Source of the DNA: Cyrtodaria siliqua
Lineage: Eukaryota; Mollusca; Bivalvia; Adapedonta; Hiatellidae
Length of the DNA stretch: 64,000 nucleotides
Reading direction: 5' to 3'
Assembly (NCBI GenBank): GCA_037043455.1
Contig: JAWPHD010000237.1
Span: 186,001 to 250,000, forward strand
In this document: positions 13,401 to 22,400 of the stretch, piece after piece
How positions within the stretch are numbered: position 1 is the first letter of the stretch
How the letters are laid out: each line of letters opens with the position of its first letter
Translations under genes and position numbers: made by a program
The notes under the pieces: generated by a model
Told to the model about the DNA's origin: nothing
The model's database searches: none
What the model saw: only the letters and a program-made list of their open reading frames with translations

Positions 13401-16400
13401 TATGGACAGCAAGATCCCCCATTAAACTGAACTTTTGAACCCAGATTGTGACTTTCACTTATATTATTGGTATGGTTAGTTGATATTAATGTTGGCAATC
13501 ACTATAATATATTCATGAAGGTGGGGGATTCCTACACACAACATAGTCATCAAGGTGTGAGATACCTACCCACAACATGGTTATCAAGGTGGCAGATTCA
13601 AGGTGGTTATCAAGGTGGGGGATTCCTACCCACAACATGGTTATCAAGGTGGGGGATTCCTACCCACAACATGGTTATCAAGGTGGGGGATTCCTACACA
13701 CAACATGGTTATCAAGGTGTTGGATTCCTACCCACAACATGGTTATCAAGGTGTGAGATACCTACCCACAACATGGTTATCAAGGTGGCGGATTCAAGGT
13801 GGTTATCAAGGTGGGGGATTCCTACCCACAACATGGTTATCAAGGTGGGGGATTCCTACCCACAACATGGTTATCAAGGTGTGTGATTCCTACACACAAC
13901 ATGGTTATCAAGGTGTTGGATTCCTACCCACAACATGGTTATCAAGGTGTGAGATACCTACCCACAACATGGTTATAAAGGTGGTGGATTCAAGGTGGTT
14001 ATCAAGGTGGGGGATTCCTACCCACAACATGGTTATCAAGGTGTTGGATTCCTACACAACATGGTTATCAAGGTGGTGGATTCCTACACACAACATTGTT
14101 ATCAAGGTGGCGGATTCAAGGTGGTTATCAAGGTGGTGGATACCTACCCACAACAGGGTTATCAAGGTGTGTGATTCCTACCCACAACATGGTTATCGAG
14201 GTGGCGGATTCAAGGTGGTTATCAAGGTGGTGGATACCTACCCACAACATGGTTATCAAGGTGTGTGATTCCTACCCACAACATGGTTATCAAGGTGTTG
14301 TATTCCTACACACAACATGGTTATCAAGGTGTGTGATTCCTACCCACAACATGGTTATCAAGGTGTTGTATTCCTACACACAACATGGTTATCAAGGTGT
14401 GTGATTCCTACCCACAACATGGTTATCAAGGTGTGTGATTCCTACACACAACATGGTTATCAAGGTGGTGGATACCTACACACATGGTTATCAAGGTGTG
14501 AGATACCTACCCACAACATGGTTATCAAGGTGTGTGATTCCTACACACAACATGGTTATCAAGGTGGTGGATACCTACACACAACATGGTTATCAAGGTG
14601 TGTGATTCCTACCCACAACATGGTTATCAAGGTGGCGGATTCAAGGTGGTTATCAAGGTGGTGGATACCTACCCACAACATGGTTATCAAGGTGTGTGAT
14701 TCCTACCCACAACATGGTTATCAAGGTGTTGGATTCCTACACACAACAGGTTATCAAGGTGGGGATTCCTACCCACAACATGGTTATCAAGGTGTGTGAT
14801 TCCTACCCACAACATGGTTATCAAGGTGGCGGATTCAAGGTGGTTATGAAGGTGGGGGATTCCTACCCACAACATGGTTATCAAGGTGGTGGATTCCCAC
14901 CCACAACATGGTTATCAATTCGGGGGGATTCCTACACACAACATGGTTATCAATGTGGGGGATTCCTACACACGTTATTAAGGTGTGAGATACCTACCCA
15001 CAACATGGTTATCAATGTGTGTAATTCTTACACTAAGCATGGTTATCAAATTCAGGAATCATATAGATTCAGCAGGGCTCGACGTTAACTTTACGGACTG
15101 CTTTCAAATGGGGCAAGTTAACTCTGAAATTTACTTGCCCATGCTAGTTTGCTGGTTGCCCAATTATTTAGACCAGAAGTTTTTATTTTATAAGGATATA
15201 CTCACTCAGTCTGAGTCTTCAAGAGTATTAGACCACTTGCTAATATAACTCTCACAGAATCTTTTGGAGAATTCTAAAAGCTGGCTTAATACTTACAATG
15301 TAACAATAATAATTTCGGAAACCTGCTAAGAGCGATGAGTTTCTTTTATATTATGTCATATTCTATAGTCCTTGTCCCTCAGTTTTGAACTTGCCCGACG
15401 GAATTGAGCCCTTGAGACTTTACCTGCCCTGAGCCAAGTTTAACGTGCCCCGGGAGACGGACAGTCCTTAACGTCGAGCCCTGTTCAGTGAGTTACAGAC
15501 ACAGTTATTTAACTAGACAGAAAGTCAGTAGGACAGACAGTCTCAGTCATTACCTAGACAGAACGTCAGTAGGACAGACAGACACAGTCATTACCTAGAC
15601 AGAAAGTCAGTAAGACAGACAGACTCAGTCATTACCTAGACAGAAAGTCAGTAGGACAGACAGACACAGTCATTACCTAGACAGAAAGTCAGTAGGACAG
15701 ACAGTCATTACCTATACAGAAAGTCAGTAGGACAGACAGACAGTCATTACCTAGACAGAAAATCAGTAGGACAAACAGACACAGTCATTACCTAGACAGA
15801 AAGTCAGTAGGACAGACAGACACAGTCATTACCTAGACAGAAAGTCAGTAGGACAGACAGTCATTACCAACCTGACTGTGCTGCAGATAAGCAATTTTTA
15901 TGGGTATTTTCAGCGTTCAAATTTGGAATGAGCATTGAAAAAACAAACAAGTGGTGAAATCAGCATTGAAAATCTACCATAAATTTTCAGTACAAAATTT
16001 GTATTTGTAAGTAATAAAAAGCAACAAAAGTATGATAATTACTCTTCAAACGTTAAAGTCAGAATATGCTTATTGTTAACCTTAACGGAGATGATAGAGA
16101 CTTTGTGTCAAGTATTTGTGTATAATATTACCGTCCAATTTGCATTAAATCACCCGATGTACCAATCCGTTACTAGAAACAACTGATTAGAAACGTACAC
16201 TTCGTTAAAAAGACACGCTGACTTTTTAACTCGTGTGTTTTCATAAACATTACCTGTGCTATAAATAAACCATCTGGATCTGCACACTTCCTTTGTTGTG
16301 CTAAGCGTCAGTGCAGCGTGTAGGGGATACAGCGAAATTAGTACACAGATATTTATTCGGCATAGTGTACAGTTTAATTTTTTTCAGTTGATTTGTTAGC

Positions 16401-19400
16401 GTAATTCTCGAAGTTGTAACGCTTCTGAGCCCTTCGTCAGCTGTTTTAGTTTATGTGTTAATAAGCATATTATGACTTTAAAACTTGGCAATGCTTATTT
16501 TCTTAGCAAGTGAAATGTACACCCTAAATGCAAAGAAAACTTATCTGGAGCACATATCACCATTTTTACACACATATATAGTACAAGAGTTACACAGTTT
16601 TGAGTGTCGGACAGTACTCACCCCAGTTGCACAACTCCTGCACTGACTCTCGTCTAGACAGTCTCCAGCAACATTCTTCAGCTCTGCGTCTAGTGGATTA
16701 TCCTTGAGGTCGAGCCACTTGAGCCTGGTCAGCTGATACATGCTGACGGGCAGCTCGGTGAGTTTGTTACCCAGCAGGTCCAGGTGCTGCAGCTTGCTAA
16801 GGTGGCCAAAGTCATCGGGCAGGCTCAACAACAGATTCTTGCTGAGATCTATCTTCACCAGGTGGGTCAGTGTACAGAATGTGTCCTGAAAATGGAGGAT
16901 AATTACTATCAATGTAACAAATAACATTTTATAAGATATCAAAAAGATTGCTTTTAATACCCCCAATGCAAGACGTGCACAGAGCCTGAATGTAATCTAG
17001 AAGAAAAATCGGAGCAAATTCACAACTAGAGCTGTCGCCTTTTAAGGATGACAAATATACCCCTACCCCCCCCCCCCCCCCCCCCCCCCACCCCACACCC
17101 CCGATTCCCCATCATACCGTTTGAGTAAAGATCGAGTGGAATGGAATTTTCAAGATCAGGTAATGGTGGCCTTGACCTTTGACCTACTGACCCAGTTCTT
17201 GAATTTCTGCCTAATACACTGAAGACACATATGGCCCTAATAGTAAGTTGAGACATCTGTTTTTGAAAACACAATTCTAAATTGCCTTTATAACAGTCAA
17301 TAATTTAGACCCTAATGCAAAAGCTAGTTAGCCAATTTCTATATATAATTTAATCAACAAGAAATGTGAAAAATCCACAAAAAATAGGTGATCCGAAAAG
17401 CAAGCCCGAGCTTCCCTTTGTCGTTGAAATTTCATTCAATGCCTTTTGCAAAACAGTAGTTGAGTGAAAACCATTTTCCTCTTAATTACAAAATAAATCA
17501 GCGTACTACCATTTGAATTATAATATTTACGATGAACAATGGAAGTAACAGTAGAATCAGTACACATACTGTCAAACTTATTCTACTTTCTCTATATACC
17601 TGATATACACGTAGTTCCATACTTGAAAGTTTGCACATATAATTACATTGACTTACAGGTAATTCCGACAGCAGGTTGCATGATAAATCCAGATGTGTCG
17701 CCCTGGGCAGCTCAGCCTGAAAACCGGAGAGAAAACAAATTATTTGCTGTTGTTTTTTAATATGAGATAATTTTTAAATGTAAATAAAACTGGATTGACT
17801 AAAGAATAGCACTCAGTGAGTCAGTAATTTGTCAAATTAAACTGTTATCTCCTGATAATGTTCAGTGTAATAATTTTATATTTTTTAAGTGATTTAAATG
17901 TGAATATGTTTGTCAAATGCCTTACTCTAACGTGTATTTTGTTAAATTTGAGGTTTACGGACACGTTTTTCTACTGTCAGTATTGACACTCAGGCTTTTA
18001 AACATAAATGGGACTGCTATTCTTGGGTTAAAAGATCCCTTTGAATGTAAATTATTTATTTCTGTTCTTTATACCACAATAGCCTAAATACACACTATGC
18101 ATCGTGTAATACCCGAGGATATACACAGCATATGTTAGTTATTTTGGTATAAATACAATAGAGCATGAGTCTTGCACGTGTACGTGCATTATCTCCCCGT
18201 ACACGTGCAAAACTCATGCTCTATCCTATATCCTATACTTGTACCATAACTCTAATGGGTTTCCTTTGTTCCTGCTTAGGATATAATTTTCATAAACCTG
18301 AAGGCCTAAGCCTAAACCGTGCAATAACTTCTGGTATATTTCACCCATGCTATAACTGACAGATTTGGAAGTTATACCATGGTGTACCCAATGACCTTTT
18401 GTAAAGGGCGTTCTGTTGCGAGTAAGTAAAAGGAAATTAAGTGAAAACAAGAGTACCAACAATGACTTTTATTTAGGATAAAATCAGCTTTTACATGAAA
18501 TAATTCTTTGTTTTTTAAAAATCAAATTTATATGAAATGATTGCACGTTATAAACCGATAATCCTCGTAATTCAACATGTACTAAACACAAAGCTGATTT
18601 TCTTTGCAAGTAAAATCTGTTAATTGAAAAAACATACACAAAAACTACATTTTTACCACCGTCATTTAACGCTTTTAGTTCCTAAAATTCAGTTACTATC
18701 TGGCTCAAAATTAAATCACGGCCAACATCCATTTCGACTGCTAGTTCAGCACAAAAATAAACTTATGTGTAAATGTTGTCACCCAAAACGCGCGAATCGA
18801 CTACACACTACAAATAATGGAAAAAAATGACTACACATTACCAGATATGGAAAACACGCAGCACTCTTTGACATTGGATTTGCGCAATAACATGCAAGGG
18901 CGATTGGCTGCAACAATAAAAACATGTGTCCTGTCCATGACGCTTGATCATGCTATTTCTTGATTGGTTGAGCCTTTTTTAACTGAGAACTGTAACGCCC
19001 TAAACACTTCTTGCACATCAATGCGCAGTTGGATAAATGGCTAAGGTACAAAACATTTATAGCATATTTTTCTCGTATATATGCAATTTATACAGCCCTC
19101 GAGAAGCAGTATAAATCGCAAATACTCGAAAAATAATGCTATAAATATTAATTATACAATGGAGTAAATGAATATTATACTAATTATTACTATTTTCAAA
19201 ATCAGTGATAACACGTTTTAAAACTAAATTGAAACTGGAAAGTGCATAACCATATCTTCTGTGATCTATAGCAATAATAAAGCTGTTATTGATAATGTGA
19301 TAACTGACAGAATTTCTGTGATAATTGATAATAGTCAGGTTCTTAATTGTATAATAGATTAATGCGTTTAATGGTTCATCTGCAATTTATTTTCTTATGT

Positions 19401-22400
19401 TTGTTATAATTTGTATTATATATAAATCTTTTTCTTTTCTTTTTTTGCAATTATTGACTTGTTTTTTGCTTGTTTTAATAACATTTTTATTCAGTATTTA
19501 CAACAAAAAAAATATGTACATATACAAACATGAAATACAACATTATAACAATATAATTATGTGGACATATTCCACCATTTTTTTTACTTTTATCAATTGA
19601 TAATTATATTTGTTTGTTCTATCATTCAAACACATTCATTGAATCATTCATTCATTTATAATTCATTCATTCTTTCATTCTATGTTCAGGTGTTTCTTAT
19701 TTTCTGTTATTGTGGCGATTATCAGTTGCGTTTACATATATATCTACCCCTAGGCTGATATAGGCAGATGTTCTATTTTATCCTTAATGTGCCTCAAAGA
19801 TGTTCTTTGTCCCACTTCGCGTATTTTGTGAATGAACTGTTTAGGTCAGAAAACCCATGCTTACGCAGTGAATGCATGTGCCGTCTTTAAAATAGAACCT
19901 GTGAAGGGTAACCTTTTGTAGTGTAAGAATTTATGAATGTTAAGCTATATTGTCTGTTAAAAAAAAATAATGTTATTACATGCAAACTTGTGATTTACTG
20001 TCCTTGCTTTGATATCTTAACGAAAAGCGATAAGTGAGACATCTTGGGCAAGTTTTAAAATGACAATATTAATATTACCGACGTGGTACGATGGTAACTC
20101 ACATTGAAAGAATATTGTGACATTTATTAACATATAAAGTTCATACTAGGTTCTTTTTTAGCTGTTCTATAAGATTGCAGATTTTCCTATTTGTGTGTTT
20201 TATGTACATGTAGGCACTTAATGTTTATTTCATATTTAAATATGTTGATTACATCGTACGAGTCATGTTTATTTTCACAGCTGAAGAAAGATTTATATAT
20301 ACAAAATCCTATTAACGACATAACCTTGGATATATCTGTATATTCATCATATTTCGGCTTGTAACACAATACAATGAATTCAAGCTTAACCATGTCTCTG
20401 AGACTCTCTGAAATCCACATTGATTAAAAATTAGTTGTATTTTGTTCCAAAAACTTCAAGAGTTGGACACTATAAAAAATGATTATAACTTATAATATAA
20501 GTGTCTATTACGTCACAGTGTTTGCACATAGAGGTATCCACTATCTTCCACGTACAAAGAAGTTCACCAGTCGGTAGAATTCTGTGTATTAGTGGGGTGG
20601 GGTGGGGTGTGGGGGTATCCACTATCTTCCACGTACAAAGAAGTTCACCAGTCGGTAGAATTATGTGTATTAGTTTGAACCTAAATTGTGAGAGACTATT
20701 ATCTTCAAGTAGTTGTATATATTTCCCCCCAATTTAAGTACAGGGCTCGACATTAACTTTACGGACAGCTTGCCCATGGGGCAAGTTATCTCTGAAATTT
20801 ACTTGCCATTGCCAGTTGGTTGGTTGCCCAAATTTTTAGACCCTTAGTTTTTATTTTATAATTTAAGGATATACTGTTTGAGTCTTAAAGAGTGATAGAC
20901 CACTTACTGATATAACTCTCACAGCACTTTTCTGAGAATTCTAAAAGCTGGTCTAATACAATATACCTAACAACAATAATATCGGAAACCTGCAAAGAGT
21001 GATGGGTTTCTTTTGTATTTTGTCATATTCTATAGTCATTGTCCCTTAGTTTTGAAGTTGCCCGACGGGATTGAGCCTTTGAGACTTTACATCCCCGGAG
21101 CCAAGTTTGACCTGCCCCGGGTAGGCGGACAGTCCTTAACGTCGAGCCCTGAGGTATTGTCCATTACTGGTTTAATTAGCCAGGACAACACTTTCTGTGC
21201 ATGTGCGATTTATAGAGCTTTCTGCGCATGTGCGATTTATAGAGCTGTCACGATGTAAAAGTCATCATTTTCAAATGCTTTTTCAGACATTAAAAGTATT
21301 ACATCTGAATTTTAAAATTCCAGTTTTTTTTATTGATATTTCATCTGTGTATCTGAATTTAATCCAAATTGTTTTATATATAAATGATTGTGTTCAAATT
21401 CAAAAAAAAAAAAGAAAAGTTGGTTGATGGTGATGATGGGATGGGGGATGGTTGGGGGATGCAGTGCTCCAAGAATAGGATAGCCCGACGCCCGGGGCTC
21501 CTCGAAATCCATTCCAGGCCTGTCTCATTTTGCATACAAGGAGCCCGTCGGGCCTGTCTTTTACTTGATCTAAAGATCCTCAAGACAAAATACTCCCATG
21601 TGTATTCTGAACTATGAAAACACTTGCAATAAAGTAATTAAAATGTGTCGTACACAAATTGAAAAAATAAGAAATTTGAATATTTTGCCTGGCGTCGTGT
21701 CGGCAGTTTGTCACAACTTTGAGATCTACAATTTCTGACGTAAAACTACATTATCCTGCTATTAGGGTTGTGTTTTCTTTCCTCTTTGATAAGAAATAAC
21801 ATTTTTGGCACTCAAAACACATTAATGCATGAAAAAAGTTCCTAACTGATGGTATTTCGATTGAATGTTTGTGAAATTTTCGGGCCGTAAAAGTGTAGTG
21901 TCATAGTAGTTCGGATGGTACATAATTTCGGATGTTTTTTTTTGATTTTTTTTTTACATAATCGAATAAGAAAAACATTTCTATTCATTATTTAATCCAT
22001 CCTTCTTTCTTTTATCATGTGTAAGAAGTTCCTGGAATCCTACTTTTAAATGAATTATACTCTAGGCTCCTAATTCTTTAACTTGGAGAAAGTGGTGACA
22101 AAATGAAAAATATAGCCAGAGGAGGCCCTGATAGTCTAATAAAACATGATTAAAAATTTGGCTCCAAGTTCGGCTCCAGTTTCACAGTCGACTCTGATTA
22201 GGCCATCCTTAAAAAAATATTTGTTTGCTGTGCTCCGACCCTGAATTTTTTAAGTGGGTAGGTAGGTAGGTTTTCTTTTCTTTTTTTTCTTTTTTTTTTG
22301 CCACATTCCTGGTTAAGCATTTTTACATATCATAATTTCCTATCTCAATGTATGATAATGCAGTCTGTGGATAACCTCATTAATATTTCTTTACGAATAA

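Noticed and set aside
13603..14268. 221-codon plus-strand frame with a 34-residue repeating protein
   Set aside because: It is the translation of a 34-bp minisatellite; all three frames give similar repeats and neighbouring frames overlap it.
17026..17274. Minus-strand glycine-rich frame in LRRC59 intron 2
   Set aside because: Created by the poly-C tract; no conserved protein and no splice support.
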